Source: Arachis hypogaea (Eukaryota; Streptophyta; Magnoliopsida; Fabales; Fabaceae). Taken from it: a stretch of DNA of 64,000 nt. Position numbers and translations under genes: made by a program. The stretch covers positions 52,249,353-52,313,352 of the forward strand of contig NC_092054.1 in NCBI RefSeq assembly GCF_003086295.3, in the 5' to 3' direction. The notes under the pieces are model-generated. The model did not search any database. It had not been told where the DNA came from and worked only from the letters and a program-made list of their open reading frames with translations. Shown piece by piece: positions 10,399 to 22,880 of this stretch; positions within the stretch are counted from its first letter, which is position 1; every line of letters begins with the position of its first letter.

Positions 10399-11488
10399 GG
10401 TGGATCCGTTCCTTAATCTCCTTGTCTATTTATTTTTTCTGTTTTCGTTCTCTATGCTTTATGCTTATTTATGTTTGTGTCTTTATTACATGATCATTAG
10501 TGTCTAGTGTCTATGCCTTAAAGATATGAATGTCCTATGAATCCATCACCCTTCTTAAATGAAAAATGTTTTAATCACAAAAGAACAAGAAGTACATGAT
10601 TTTGAATTCATCCTTGAAATTAGTTTAATTATATTGATGTGGTGACAATACTTTTTATTTTCTGAATGAATGCTTGAATAGTGCATATGTCTTTTGATAT
10701 TGTGATTTATTAATGTTAAATATGTTGGCTATTGAAAGAATGATGAAAAAGGAGAAATGTTATTGATAATCTGAAAAAACATAAAATTGATTCTTGAAGC
10801 AAGAAAAAGCAGTGAATACAAAAGCTTGCGAAAAAAATGGGAAAAAAAAATAAGCAGAAAAAGCCAAAAGCTCTTTAAACCAAAAGGCAAGAGCAAAAAG
10901 CCAATAGTCCTTAAAACCAAAAGGCAAGGGTAATAAAAAGGATCCACTGCTTTGAGCATTAGTGGATAGGAGGGCCTAAAGGAATAAAATCCTGGCCTAA
11001 GCGGCTAAACCAAGCTGTCCCTAACCATGTGCTTGTGGCGTGAAGGTGTCAAGTGAAAACTTGAGACTGAGCGGTTAAAGTCAAGATTCAAAGCAAAAAC
11101 AGAGTGTGTTTAAGAACCCTGGACACCTCTAATTGGGGACTTTAGCAAAGCTGAATCACAATCTGAAAAGGTTCACCCAGTTATGTGTCTGTGGCATGTA
11201 TGTATCCGGTGGTAATACTGGAAAACAGAGTGCTTAGGGCCACCGCCAAGACTCATAAAGTAGCTGTGTTCAAGAATCAACATACTGAACTAGGAGAATT
11301 AATAACACTATCTAAATTCTAAGTTCCTATAGATGCCAATCATTCTGAACTTCAATGGATAAAGTGAGATGCCAAAACTATTCAAGAGGGAAAAAGCTAC
11401 TAGTCCCGCTCATCTGATTGGAGCTAAGTTTCATTGATATTTTGGAATTTATAGTATATTCTCTTCTTTTTATCCTATTTGATTTTCA
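10399..11488 (+). other. 3' non-coding tract of region B
   Basis: No gene. Closely matches 5502-6581, including the A-rich part and the GCTGTCCCTAACCATGTGC block near 11020. Confidence 0.5.
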
Positions 11489-11526
11489 GTTGCTTGGGGA
11501 CAAGCAACAATTTAAGTTTGGTGTTG
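11489..11526 (+). promoter_or_regulatory. RGGA-type hairpin plus PPT-position motif at 3' LTR
   Basis: GTTGCTTG-GGGA-CAAGCAAC, an 8-bp stem with GGGA loop, then TTTAAGTTTGGTGTTG abutting the LTR at 11527. Confidence 0.65.
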
Positions 11527-13072
11527 TGATGAGCGGATAATTTATACGCTTTTTGGCATTGTTTTTACATAGTTTTTAGTAGGATTTAATTAGTTTTTAG
11601 TATATTTTTATTAGTTTTTAAATAAAAATTATATTTCTGGACTTTACTATGAGTTTGTGTGTTTTTCTGTGATTTCATGTATTTTTTGGCTGAAATTGAG
11701 GGACCTGAGCAAAAATCTGATTCAGAGGCTGAAAAAGGACTGCAGATGCTGTTGGATTCTGACCTCCCTGCACTCAAAGTGGATTTTCTGGAGTTACAGA
11801 AGTCCAAATGATGCGATCTCAATTGTGTTGGAAAGTAGACATCCAGGGCTTTCCAGAAATATATAATAGTCTATACTTTGCCCGCGTTTAGATAACGAAA
11901 ACTGGCGTTCAACGCCAGTTCTCTGCCCTATTCTGGCATTAAACGCCAGAAACTGGTTACAAGTTGGAGTTAAACGCCCAAAACAGGTTACAACCTGGTG
12001 TTTAACTCCAGAAACAGCCTAGGCACGTGTAAAGCTCAAGTCTCAGCCCCCAACACACACCAAGTGGGCCCTAGAAGTGGATTTCTGCACTATCTATCAT
12101 AGTTTACTCATTTTCTGTAAACCTAGGTTACTAGTTTAGTATTTAAACAACTTTTAGAGATTTATTTTGTAGCTCATGACATTTTCACGTTTTACATTAT
12201 ATTTTTGACGGCATGAGTCTCTAAACCCCATGGTTGGGGTGAGGAGCTCTGCTATGTTTCGATGAATTAATGCAATTACTACAGTTTTCCATTCAATCAC
12301 GCTTGTCTCTATTCTAAGATATTCACTCGCACTTCGTCCAGATGAATGTGATGATCCGTGACACTCATCACCATTCTCAACCTATGAACGTGTACCTAAC
12401 AACCACTTCCGTTCTACCTTAGATTGAGTGTATATCTCTTAGCCTCTTGGTTTATGATCAGAGTCTTCGTGGTATGGGCTAGGACTGTTGGCGGCCATTC
12501 CTGAGATCCGAAAAGTCTAAACCTTGTCTATGGTATTCCGAGTAGGATCTAGGAGGGGATGACTGTGACGAGCTTCAAACTCACGAGTGCTGGGCGTAGT
12601 GACAAACGCAAAAGGATCAATGGATCCTATTCCAACATGAGTGAGAACTGACAGATGATTAGTCGTGCGGTGACAGCGCATTTGGACCATTTTCACTGAG
12701 AGGACGAATGATAGCCATTGACAACGGTGATTCACCAACATACAGCTTGCCATGGAAGGAGCCTTGCATGCATGAAGAAGAAGACAGTAGGAAAGCAGAG
12801 ATTCGGAAGACAGAACATCTCCAAATCCTCAATCTGTTCTCCATTACTGCATAACAAGTATTATTTAATTTATGCTATTTACTCTTCATAAACCCAATTA
12901 TTTTTATTACTAATTTCCTGACTAAGAATTACAAAATAACCATAGCTTGCTTCAAGCCAACAATCTTCGTGGGATCGACTCTTACTCACGTAAGGTATTA
13001 CTTGGACGACCCAGTGCACTTGCTGGTTAGTGGTACGAGTTGTAAAAAGTGTGATTTACAATTCGTGCACCA
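11527..13072 (+). repeat. LTR closing the forward compound element
   Basis: About 1546 bp, TGATGAGCGG...GTGCACCA, with palindromic GGCGTT units at 11900-12020. The five bases after it (13073-13077, ATGAT) should be its target duplication, but the partner copy lies outside the window. It lands inside a reverse LTR (13073-13653). Confidence 0.85.
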
Positions 13073-13653
13073 ATGATAGACTAGACTAGAGGTGCGAGCT
13101 CCATCCTTGGGCCCACTTGAGTTGAGTGTTTGGGCTGAACTTGGGGTGAAGCCACGAGTGGTACTCCCTCTGGGGCATTGGACGCCAGCTTTGGACTCCT
13201 TTTTGGGCGTTTGGCGCTAGCTGCTCCCTTTCGGGCGTCCAACGCCAGGAATGGGGTTGGGAGCTGGCATTGGACAACAGTTTTGGACCTTTATTTCCAG
13301 AGCAAAGTATGGACTACTATGTATTTCTGGAAAGCTCTAGAAGTTAGCTTTCTATAGCCGTTGAGAGCGTGCCATTTGAACTTCTATAGCTCCAGAAATG
13401 CTCCTTCGAGTGCATGGAGGTCAGAATCTGATAGCATCTACAGTCCTTTCTCTGTCTCTGAATTAGACTTTTCCAAAGCTTCTCAGTTTCAGCCAGAATT
13501 TACCTGAATTCATCATAAAACACAACAACTCAAAGTAGAATCCAAAAATGTGATTTTTTCATTAAAATCTATGAAAATATAATAAAACTTAAACAAAACA
13601 TAACAAAAACTATAAAAATGATGCCAAAAAGCATATAAAATATCTGCTTATCA
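13073..13653 (-). repeat. Reverse-strand gypsy LTR fragment
   Basis: The 5' part of an LTR of the same superfamily in reverse orientation. Its start (TGATAAGCAGATATTTTATA on the minus strand) is at 13653, and palindromic GGCGTT units lie at 13150-13275. Only about 580 of 1500 bp are present because the forward compound element begins where it stops; the remainder is expected left of that compound, outside the window. At 13653 it cuts a Tat-type polyprotein. Confidence 0.7.
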
Positions 13654-14821
13654 GCCGCCTGATTATTCTACACATGAAACTTAACACACAAGTGAATAGT
13701 TAAAACAATAGCACCAAACAAATTTAAGAATGGTCTACCTAATATAATGTTGTATGGGCTGATGCAGTCGATGATTAGGAATTGTACGTCCTTTGTTTTT
13801 GACAATGGTGATTCGCCTAGTGTTGTCCTCAGCTATATGTAGCTGTGCACAAGAACTCTTTCCCCTAAGAATCCTACCAGTTATCCGTGGGATGGTTGTA
13901 TTGATTTCTCACTCAACTTTATTTTCTTGAATGTTGAGAGGAACAATACGTCAGCGCTGCTACCTAGATCGAGGAGTACCTTTCTTACCAACAGATATCC
14001 GACCTGGATTGTAATCACTACTGGGCCATCTAAGTTTGCCAACGTTGCTTGATAATCTGAATGTTCAAAAGAAATGGTAGACGTTGCTTCCTGTAGGGCT
14101 ACTTCGGATGGGATTCCTTCTACTACCATCATTGCTCGGTAAGTTCTCTTTCTTACCGAGTTGGATATTTCTCCACTTGAGAATCCACTTGAAATACAAT
14201 TTATTATCCCCCTTGTCTAAGGTGAGGGTTCGGCTTTTTCTTGTACGCCTTTTGTGTGATAATGGTAGTTATTTTTTGCTTCTTCCTATTGTATGCGTCT
14301 ATCTACATATTTGTCCAATAACCCTTGCCTTGCCAATCTTTCTAAGAGATCTTTTGTGATGACACACTCATCAGTTGTGTGACCAAACTTCTAATAGAAA
14401 GCACAATGTTTGGTCTTGCCCACATATTTCTGGTCATGGTAAGCTCCGACCTTTGTTGGTGGTTTGATGATCTTTGCATTCAGTATCTCCTTAATAATGT
14501 CTTCTCTTTTGGTATTGAATTGAGTGTAGGTATCGAATTTAGGAGTTAACTTGACGGCTTTTTTATAGTCCCTGCTATTTTATGGTCGGGGGAGCTTTTC
14601 CATAGAAGTTCCTCAATTTCCATTGACCCATAGCTTTCTCTCTGAATTCTGCTAGTGCCTTCGGCTTTGTTACAGCTATGGTTTCTTAGAACTTCCCTGG
14701 ACAGAGGCCACTTTTGAGCGTGTAAATGTACCTCTGGGCTAAGGTCTGGTATTTCTATGGTGGCTTTGGCAAACCGGGACATATAGTCATTTAAGCTCTC
14801 ATGTTGTCCTTGCTTGATAGT
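13654..14821 (-). pseudogene. Tat-type gypsy gag/protease, left part
   Basis: Minus-strand remains of a Tat/Ogre-like gag-pol. From 14821 leftwards: gag C-terminal half (QGQHESLNDYMSRFAKATIE, 14700-14821), a zinc-knuckle-like C...KFGHTTDEC (about 14350-14400, with a stop), then protease with DLGSSADVLF (13881-14132) and an ILGRPFLNLFGAIV-type segment near 13740. The preceding gag half lies at 54021-54561; the reading frame is continuous across the two when the 39-kb insertion and one target copy are disregarded. Left of 13654 an LTR truncates it. Family identity is from motif recognition. Confidence 0.75.
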
Positions 14822-15699
14822 TGGTGTTCGTCTACGCAAACCCCCCACACTGTTCGTACAGTAGCAGTACCAGCAAGTGCATTGGATCGTCCAAGTAATA
14901 CCTGAGCGAGTCAGGGTCGATTCCATGAGGATTGTGGCTTGAAGCAAGCAATGGTTGTCTTGCAGGTCTTAGTCAGGCGGAATCAGAAGTTGTTGGATTA
15001 AGTATATGGAGTTGGATGAAGTATCATAAAACTATGAAAGGAATACTGAATTATAATAAATTTAAAGCAACAATAGGAATTATATGCTGGGAATAGAGTT
15101 GAGAGTCAGAGTTGCTTTGTCTTTCTGAATGAACTCTGGTATTACTGTCTTCCTTGCTTGTGAATGATCTTCCTCTATGGCAAGTTGTATGTGATCAAAG
15201 CTATTGCCCGTGGTCATTGATCTTCTATGCTACAGAATGAATGCCAGGGCCCTTGGTCATTCGATCTAAGGAAGGGTGAAGCTCTAGCAAATCATTCTCC
15301 TGGTGATCCTACGCAACACGCCACAGACAAGGTCGAATCTTCTAGATCAGAGAACGCTTCTTCTTTGGATCTAGCCTATACCACGGAGACCCTAATCTCC
15401 CCAGAAATTGGCTGAACTGGTGTCTCGAGAAGTCCCCAATGAAGATGTGGATTAACCGTCTGAGAGATGCATAAACATAGCTGTTGTCTCGTGCTTTCCT
15501 TTCAAGTATTCACACAAACCCAAGTAGACGCGGGTGTTTGTCAGGTACGTTCATCTTAGTGTAATGAACAGAGCTAATTTGTTAGATTATCCTATTCATC
15601 ACGATGAAGATCGGATATACATCTTAGAGATAGATCAAACACGGATCGAAGAAGAAATAGTAATACTTTTATTAATTCATAGGACTCAGCAGGGCTCCT
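14822..15699 (-). repeat. Element C 3' LTR, distal portion
   Basis: First part (window order) of the 3' LTR; it resumes at 34015-34733. It contains the segment around GTCGTCCAAGTAATACCTG, shared in reverse complement with the forward LTRs. A block at about 15221-15526 is absent from the partner LTR (junction near 45215), so the two LTRs differ by about 306 bp. Confidence 0.8.
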
Positions 15700-17279
15700 T
15701 GATTAAAAGGAATTTGATTGTTTGGTATAGAATTTCACAAATGAAATCTCGTTGCAAGTATAGTTTCTAAACCAACAAACAATCCTCAATCAAAATTTTG
15801 TTTGTCACAAGTACAAACCCTAATAAAAATAACCGAAGTATTTAAACCTCGGGTCGTCTCATAAGGAATTGCAATGAAGTGATCAATTATTGGCTATGAA
15901 GATGCAAGGGGGTTTGCTTTGGAAATTGACAAGGGAATATAAAGGCAAGAAATGTAAATACAAGAATTAATAAAATGAAGGAAAGAACTCTGGGCTAGAC
16001 ATAGGAATTGAGATCACCATCCTTGTCTACAAACTATATATTGAGAGTTATGAGGAACCGAGCTCATTAAGTCCAATTCTATACTTGAAGTATGTCAAAT
16101 GGCTTGACCAACATCAATCCATAAGTCCTAACCTAGTTACCAATTGACTTAGTAGTAGGCTAGTGTCAATGGTTATCAAATTGACCACATAGGGTTCTCA
16201 AATCACCAATTCAATGAGACCCAATGACTCAAGGTCACTCAATTCCCTTAGCCTAGGCCAAGAGTCAAGAAAACTACCCAAAAACTAGTGAAAATATTTT
16301 ATCAAACACCTAGTGTGTAATAGAAGCAAACATCACAACATGCAAGAATTAATAAAAGCTACAAGTAACGTAAGCAAGAAATCAACAATGCAACTAAGAT
16401 GAACATAAAAAGGACATGGAAACTATAAGATTGCATTAGAAGAAATCAAGATCCAACAATGGTTCATCAACATAAAAGAGAGCAAAATAAGAAAATTAAC
16501 AACAAGAACTAGAAGAACAAAGGTGTAATAACAAGGAATTTAAAAAGAAAAACTAAATCAAAACAAGAATTAAAAGTTGGATTTAAGAAAATTAAACCTA
16601 AACTACCCTAAATTCTAGAGAGAGAAGGGAGAGCTTCTCTCTCTAGAATTCTAACCTAAAACATGATGAAAACTCCACTATGACTACTTAGTTCATTCCT
16701 CCTTCAATCCTTGGGTTCAATAGCATCAGAAATGAGTTGGATTGGGCCCAAAATGCCTCAGAAATTGCTGGCCACGAGTTGCTTAGGATGGCCCATGCTG
16801 ATCCTGCGACGCGCACACATGGGGGACACGTGCACGTCACCTAACTGTAAGGAAACTATGGTAAAGTTTATATCATTTTGGAGCCCCAGATGTTAGCTTT
16901 TCAACGCAACTAAAACCGCTTCATTTGGACCTCTGTAGCTCAAGTTATGATCGATTTAGTATGAAGAGGTCAGGATTGACAGCTTTGCAGTTCCTTCATT
17001 TCTTCATGAGTTCTCCCACTTTGCATGCTTTTCCTTCATTCCTTCAATCCAATCTTTGCCTGCTAAACCTGAAATTACTTAACAAACATATCAAGGCATC
17101 GAATGGAATTAAGGTGAATTAAATTTAGCTATTTTAAGGCCTAAATAGCATGTTTTCACACTTAAGCACAAATTTAGGGAGAATTACAAAACCATGCTAT
17201 TTCATTGAATAAATGTGAGAAAAGTTGATAAAATCCTCTAAATTAAGCACAAGATAAACCACAAAATTGGGGTTTATCA
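15700..17279 (-). repeat. Element D 3' LTR
   Basis: 1580 bp, nearly identical to 32443-34009 with scattered substitutions and small indels, for example around 16800 versus 33550. No ORF of note. Confidence 0.9.
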
Positions 17280-17316
17280 AACCTTTCCACACTTAAATAA
17301 AGCATGTCCTCATGCT
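17280..17316 (-). promoter_or_regulatory. Element D hairpin plus polypurine tract
   Basis: Minus strand: AGCATG-AGGA-CATGCT, a 6-bp stem with AGGA loop, then TATTTAAGTGTGGAAAGGTT abutting the 3' LTR. The purine-rich end is a credible polypurine tract. Its stem sequence differs from the gypsy copies while the loop and downstream TTTAAGTxTGG are kept. Confidence 0.7.
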
Positions 17317-18780
17317 AAACCCAGAAAGACAAGAAAAGGGGTATGAACATTTATTCAATGCAAAGAAACTATATAAACCTATCTTTATGAATGCAACTAA
17401 ATGCAAAATGATTCTACCTACTTGGTTAAAAATGAATCAATCTCCAAGAACATATATAAGCAAGTAAGGTAAAGATAGTATGATGATTCATGAATCCTAC
17501 CAATTCAAATATCAAAATGAAGTTCAAATAGACTTGCAAGAAGAAAGCTCATGAAAGCCGGGAACAAGGAATTGAGTATCGAACCCTCACCGGAAGTGTA
17601 TCCGCTCTAGTCGCTCTAGTGTATAGGGTTGATCACTTAATTCTCTTCTAATCATGCTTTCCAAGATTTGTCTTTCATCTAACAATCAACAATTATTCAA
17701 TGCATGCATACATTCATCATGAGGACTTATTCATAGGTTATAATGGGGCTAGGATAAAGGTAAGGTATATATATGGCTAAGTGAGCTTGAAATTTGCATC
17801 TTTGATTAACCTAAACTCTCACCAAATACATATAACAACCTATACAACTCTAATACAATGCCTAGCTACCCATGATTCCCAATTTTTTCACATACTCATG
17901 CATTTTTCTTTAATTTACATTCCATATGTATTGTTATTGTTACTTTACTTTGGGGCATTTTTATCCCCTTTTTATTGCTTTTTTTTTCTATTTTCTTTTT
18001 TTTTTATTTTTCTATTTCTTTTTTTACATTTTTTTTCACAACAAAGTACGTATAAATGTATCAATGCATATGGTTTTACACATTTAATGCATAAGCATGT
18101 ACCCAATCCCATGATTTTCAGCAAAAATACAAAATACACTTTTACCTCAACCAATGTCCCAAGTTTCCCATACCCAAATTATACACACACTCACTAGCCT
18201 AAACTAATCAAAGATCCAAATTAAGGGACATTTATTATTTTCACTTAGGAGTAGTGATGTGCTAACATTAAGAACAAAAGGGATTAAATAGGCTCAAAAT
18301 TGGCTAACAATGGTTGATAAAAGGTACACTATTTGGGTAAGTGAGCTAAATGAGATGATGGCCTCAATCATATAAATGCAAGTATACATGGAATAATGGA
18401 CATAAAGAATCAAACAAATCAAAGATTACAATCATAGAAAGAGAATAATACACACAAGAATGAAAATAAGTGGTTATATGATGTAACCACGCAATTGGGC
18501 TCAAAACTCACATGTTTGTGTTCTTAGCTCAAAAACCATGTTCCAAAATAAATTTTTCAAGAAAGTTCAACAAAATTTTTTTTTTTCAAATTGGTAGGGT
18601 GTTCTAAAAATAGTTTCTTGGAAAAGAAATCATCACCCTAACCAAGTAATCCTAACATAAAAAGAAGTGGTGAAATATGTACAAATGCTAACTAACATGC
18701 ACCCTATCATGCAATGCAACAACTAGCTAACATTGGTGTTGAAAAAGGAAATTGTTACCCATGGAGATTGGTCGAACGAC

Positions 18781-18816
18781 CTCCCCACACTTGAAGATTG
18801 CACCGTCCTCAGTGCA
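18781..18816 (-). promoter_or_regulatory. Internal RGGA-type hairpin plus AAGTGTGGGGAG
   Basis: Minus strand: TGCACTG-AGGA-CGGTGCA, a 7-bp stem including one T-G wobble with an AGGA loop, followed by ATCTTCAAGTGTGGGGAG. The purine run looks like a second, internal polypurine tract about 1.5 kb before the 3' LTR. Confidence 0.6.
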
Positions 18817-19639
18817 TGCAAAGAAGAGCAAGGTGGACGGGTTGCTACAACTGATGAGCTTCCTCAAAGGATTGTGCGGGCAGACTTGTTTGTTGCCCCA
18901 TTTAGAAGCTTTTCCTTTTCCTCTTTTGGTGGACAACCTAAAAGGAAAGAAAAGGAAAGAAAATTAAGCCTACAACAAAGATATCAAAGCAATAGAACAT
19001 AGCCGGGGGCTAATACCAAATAAGAGTAGAGTTTACACTACATGTTAGCTACGCACGTAAATGAGAGAGCAGTATAGGCAAAGGGCATATCATCTAATAC
19101 TTGATGCAATAGTAAAATCAGAGCATGAGCAAATGACATGAGAGCATCAAGTTCAAGCAAGAATGGACACAAACAAGATTAGTGATAAGCATGAGAGCAT
19201 TTGGTCCCATCCTAACTCAATGATAATGGGGTACAAAAACAAAGAATAATGAGTTAGGAAGGACTAAAGCACTAATCTTATGTGTGGAACAAATATTACA
19301 ATTAATGCTAAACAAGTCACGAAGCATCAAAATAAAGTAAGAAATTCTCAACAGTTGAGTAGGAGGATCTAACACCATTATTAAAATAAGAAATTTAGAA
19401 AAGGAAATAAGAACAAGCTATAAAGACAAAATTAAAATACAATGAATAAAAGCATGCAAATGCAATAAAAGAAAAGGAAAGATGAGAAAAAAATTATTTA
19501 TTTATTTATTTTTATTTAAATTTTTTTTGACATGGAAAAGAAGAAAGTAAGAAAGGAAGAAGAGAGAAAAAGAAAGGAGAGAAGAAAGAAGAAGAAAAGA
19601 AAATAGAAGAAGAAAGAAGAAGAAAGGAGAAGAAACAGG

Positions 19640-19895
19640 GCGCGAGGCGACGCATAAGCGTCGCCCATGCTTATGCGTGGATTGCAGCAGGGACAATCGA
19701 TGCATAAGCGTAGCCCATGCTTACGTGTGGATTGTAGCAGGGACAAATGACGCATAAGCGTCGCCTATGCTTACGCGTAGGTCTTCGCACAAAACCAGCA
19801 TAATTCTAGCACAACTCTCTGGTTTTTGTACTAGGAGGCCCAAAATGCCAAACGACGCATAAGCGACACCCACGCTTACGCATGGATTGTCCACT
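19640..19895. repeat. GACGCATAAGCGTC palindromic array in element D
   Basis: Several copies of a unit combining ACGCATAAGCGTCGCC with ATGCTTATGCGTGG and separated by ATTGCAGCAGGGACAA (about 19648-19785, with one diverged copy at 19853-19887). Each half is palindromic. It parallels the GGCGTT palindrome arrays of the gypsy elements, but the unit is unrelated in sequence. Confidence 0.75.
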
Positions 19896-20277
19896 TTTTT
19901 TTATAAAGAAGCCTAAAATAGAATTTAACACTCTATTAACCTATAAACATGCAAAATCACCCAAAATTCAAATTTAATAACAAATCTTTTGGTTTTTGAA
20001 AAATTTTCAAATACAAAACAAACAAAACTTACACTACAAGTAAAATACAATCTAACAACGACTAACCTACAACTTAAGGCACAAATCTAATCAAACAAAC
20101 TAATAACCAAAACATTAAAACAAGAATATGCAAAGAATAAAACTACCTAACAATAGCAACCCAATGCATTCATTGATTATATATACAAGAGAATGGAAAG
20201 AGTTTACCATGGTAGGGTGTCTCCCACCAAGCACTTTTAGTTTAAGTCCTTAAGTTGGACATTTGGGAAGCTCCTTA

Positions 20278-20378
20278 TCATGGTGGCTTACGCTTGTATT
20301 CCTCCTTAAACCTCCAAGAATGCTTTCTCCTCAATTGGTTGTCAAAATTTCCAACCATCTTCACGAAGCTTGGGGGAG
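20278..20378 (-). pseudogene. C-terminal end of element D orphan ORF (beyond insertion)
   Basis: Minus-strand continuation of the orphan ORF after the nested element: about 33 basic residues including SFVKMVGNFDNQLRR and WRFKEEYKRKPP, ending at TGA 20278-20280. The frame continues that at 30612, so element 20384-30606 inserted inside this ORF. Confidence 0.6.
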
Positions 20379-20383
20379 GTTCT

Positions 20384-21919
20384 TGATGAGCGGATAATTT
20401 ATACGCTTTTTGGTATTGTTTTTAGTATGTTTTTAGTATATTTTAATTAGTTTTTATTATATTTTTATTAGTTTTTATTTAAAATTCACTTTTCTGGAAT
20501 TTACTATGAGTTTGTGTGTTTTTCTGTGATTTCAGGTATTTTCTAGCTGAAATTGAGAGACCTGAGCAAAAATCTTATTTAGAGGCTGAAAAAGGACTAC
20601 AGATGCTGTTGGATTCTAACCTCCCTGCACTCAAAGTGGATTTTCTGAAGCTACAGAAGCCCAATTGGCGCGCTCTCAATTGCGTTAGAAAGTAGACATA
20701 TTGGGCTTTCCAGCAACATATAATAGTAGATACTTTTCCCGAGATTTGATGGCCCAAACAGGCATTTCAAGTCAGCTCAAGAATTCTGGCGTTTAACGCC
20801 AGAACTGGCATAAAAACTGGAGTTAAACGCCCAAACTGGCACAAAAGCTGGCGTTTAACTCCAAGAAAAGTCTCTACACATGAAAGCTTCAATACTCAGC
20901 CCAAGCACTCACCAAGTAGGCCCCGAAAGTAGATTTTTACACTAAACACCCTAGCTTACTCATTTTCTATAACCCTAGGTCACCAGTTTACTATAAAAAC
21001 TACTTTTAGTGATTCATCTTGTACCTCATGACACTTTACACATTTCCTATTGTATTCTCTACGGCATGAGTCTCTAAACCCCATTGTTGGGGGGTGAGGA
21101 GCTCTACTGTTCTTCATAAATTAATGCAATTACTACTGTTTTCCATTCTATCACGCTTGCTTCTACTCTAAGATATTCATTCGCACTTCAACCTGATGAA
21201 TGTGATGATCCATGACACTCATCATCATTCTCATCTATGAACGCGTGCCTGACAATCACCTCCTTTCTACCTTAGATTGAATGCATATCTCTTAGCCTCA
21301 TGATTCAGATCAGAGTCTTCGTGGTATAAGCTAGAATTATTGGTGGCCATTCCTGAGATCCGGAACGTCTAAACCTTGTCTGTGGTATTCTGAGTGGGAT
21401 CTGGGAAGGGATGACTATGACGAGCTTCAAACTCGCGAGTGTTGGGCATAGTGACAGATGCAAAAGGATCAATGGATCCTATTCCAACATGATTGAGAAC
21501 CGACAAATGATTAGCCGTGCGGTGACAGCGCATTTGGAACATTTTCACTGAGAGGACGGGAAGTAGCCATTGACAACGGTGATGCCCAACTTAAAGCTTT
21601 CCATGGAAGGAGCCTTGCGTGCATGAAGAAGAAGATAGTAGGAAAGCAGAGATTCAAAAGACAAAGCATCTCCAAAGCCTCAACCTGTTCTTCATTACTG
21701 CATAACAAGTATTTATTTCATGTTCTTTTACTTTTTACAATTAGATCTGAGAATTATTGATATCCTGACTAAGAGTTACAAGATAACCATAGCTTGCTTC
21801 AAGCCGACAATCTCCGTGGGATCGACCCTTACCAACGTAAGGTATTACTTGGACGACCCAGTGCACTTGCTGGTTAGTTGTGCGGAGTTGCAAAAGTGTG
21901 ATTGTAATTTCGTGCACCA
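20384..21919 (+). repeat. Element E 5' LTR
   Basis: 1536 bp, TGATGAGCGG...GTGCACCA, with TATAAAA at 20992-20998 and GGCGTT palindromes at 20785-20865. Confidence 0.95.
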
Positions 21920-21925
21920 AGTTTT

Positions 21926-21943
21926 TGGCGCCGTTGCCGGGGA
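21926..21943 (+). other. Primer-binding site, tRNA-Asp type
   Basis: TGGCGCCGTTGCCGGGGA, six bases after the LTR, matches the complement of the plant tRNA-Asp(GTC) 3' end with CCA as I know it. tRNA-Asp priming is typical of Athila-group elements. Confidence 0.85.
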
Positions 21944-22880
21944 TTGTTCGAGTTTGGACAACTGACGGTTTATCTTGTTGCTTAGATTAGGAATATTTTA
22001 TTTTTGTTGGTTTAGAGTCTTTTATTTGAGTTTAGTTTCATATTTTAAGTTTGGTGTCAATTGCATGCTTTTATTTTCTTTTAATTTTTCGAAATTGCAT
22101 GTCCTTAGTTCTTTCTTGATTTTTAAAAATTCTAAGTTTGGTATCTTCTTTGTGTTTTCCTTTAATTTTTCTAAAATTTGTGTTTGATTTTCTAAAAATT
22201 TTAAGTTTGGTGTGTTTTTGTGCTTTTATTTACTTAAAAATTTTTCAAAAATTTGTTCTTGGTGTTCATCTTGATCTTCAAAGTGTTCTTGGTGTTCACC
22301 TTGACATTCAAAGTTTTCTTGTTTGTCCTCTCTGTTTTGATCTAAAATTTCTAAGTTTGGTGTAATTTTGTTGTTTTTCTCTTTCCTCATTAAAATTCAA
22401 AAATCAAAAAAATATCTTTTCCTTATTTTACTCATAAATTTCGAAATTTTGCATTAAATTAGTCAAAGATTTTCAAAATCATATCTTTTTTTCAGTCAAG
22501 TCAAAATTCTAATTTCAAAAATTGATCCTTTCAAATCTTTTTCAAAAATCAAATCTTTTTAATTTCTTCAATCATATCTTTTTCAAAATAATTTTCAATC
22601 ATATCTTTTTTTTATAAATTGCAATCATATCTTCTAAATCATATCTTTTTCAAAATAATTTTCAATCATATCTTTTTGATTGCTAATTTCAAAATCTTTT
22701 TAATTAATTAATTAATTTAGTCTTCAATTTGCTTTTATTTTATTTTCTTTTTTTTGAAATTTTATTTTATTTTCCATTTATTTTATTTTATTCTATTTTA
22801 ATTTCGGTTACTTTTAATTAAATAAATAAAAATAAAAATATAATTTATTTGTAATTCATATCAATTCCCTTTTCTCCATC
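21944..22880 (+). other. Element E leader with repeated TAAGTTTGGTGT
   Basis: T-rich leader with no credible gene. Four spaced copies of (T)AAGTTTGGTGT or close variants (about 22046, 22131, 22202, 22352) and two TTCTTGGTGTTCA units (22255-22300). The small frames (21975-22365) are poly-Phe/Leu translations of this T-rich sequence. Confidence 0.55.

Larger units (their letters stand above)
8175..11526 (+). mobile_element. Shrunken internal region B
   Basis: A second internal region between two LTRs. After a decayed primer-binding site (8181-8198, TGGCGCCATTTCCAGGGA) the sequence jumps within about 60 bp into mid-RT, so the leader, gag, protease and RT N-terminus are deleted. RT and RNase H remnants run to the NSKFGV tail (9525) with integrase missing. 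The spacer, a cut-down extra ORF and the 3' tract then lead into the LTR at 11527. Confidence 0.75.
17317..20277 (-). other. Long 3' non-coding region of element D
   Basis: About 3 kb without a credible gene; frames at 17781-18197, 18727-19002 and 19502-19755 are low complexity or lack any conserved pattern. It contains poly-T/poly-A stretches (17975-18035), an internal hairpin module (18781-18816) and a GC-rich palindromic array (19640-19895). Confidence 0.5.

Noticed and set aside
17781..18197. 138-codon plus-strand frame in element D
   Set aside because: Phe/Leu/His-rich translation of T-rich DNA in a non-coding 3' region.
21926..21943. tRNA-Asp-like sequences
   Set aside because: Only the 18-base complement of the tRNA 3' end is present next to LTRs; these are primer sites, not tRNA genes.
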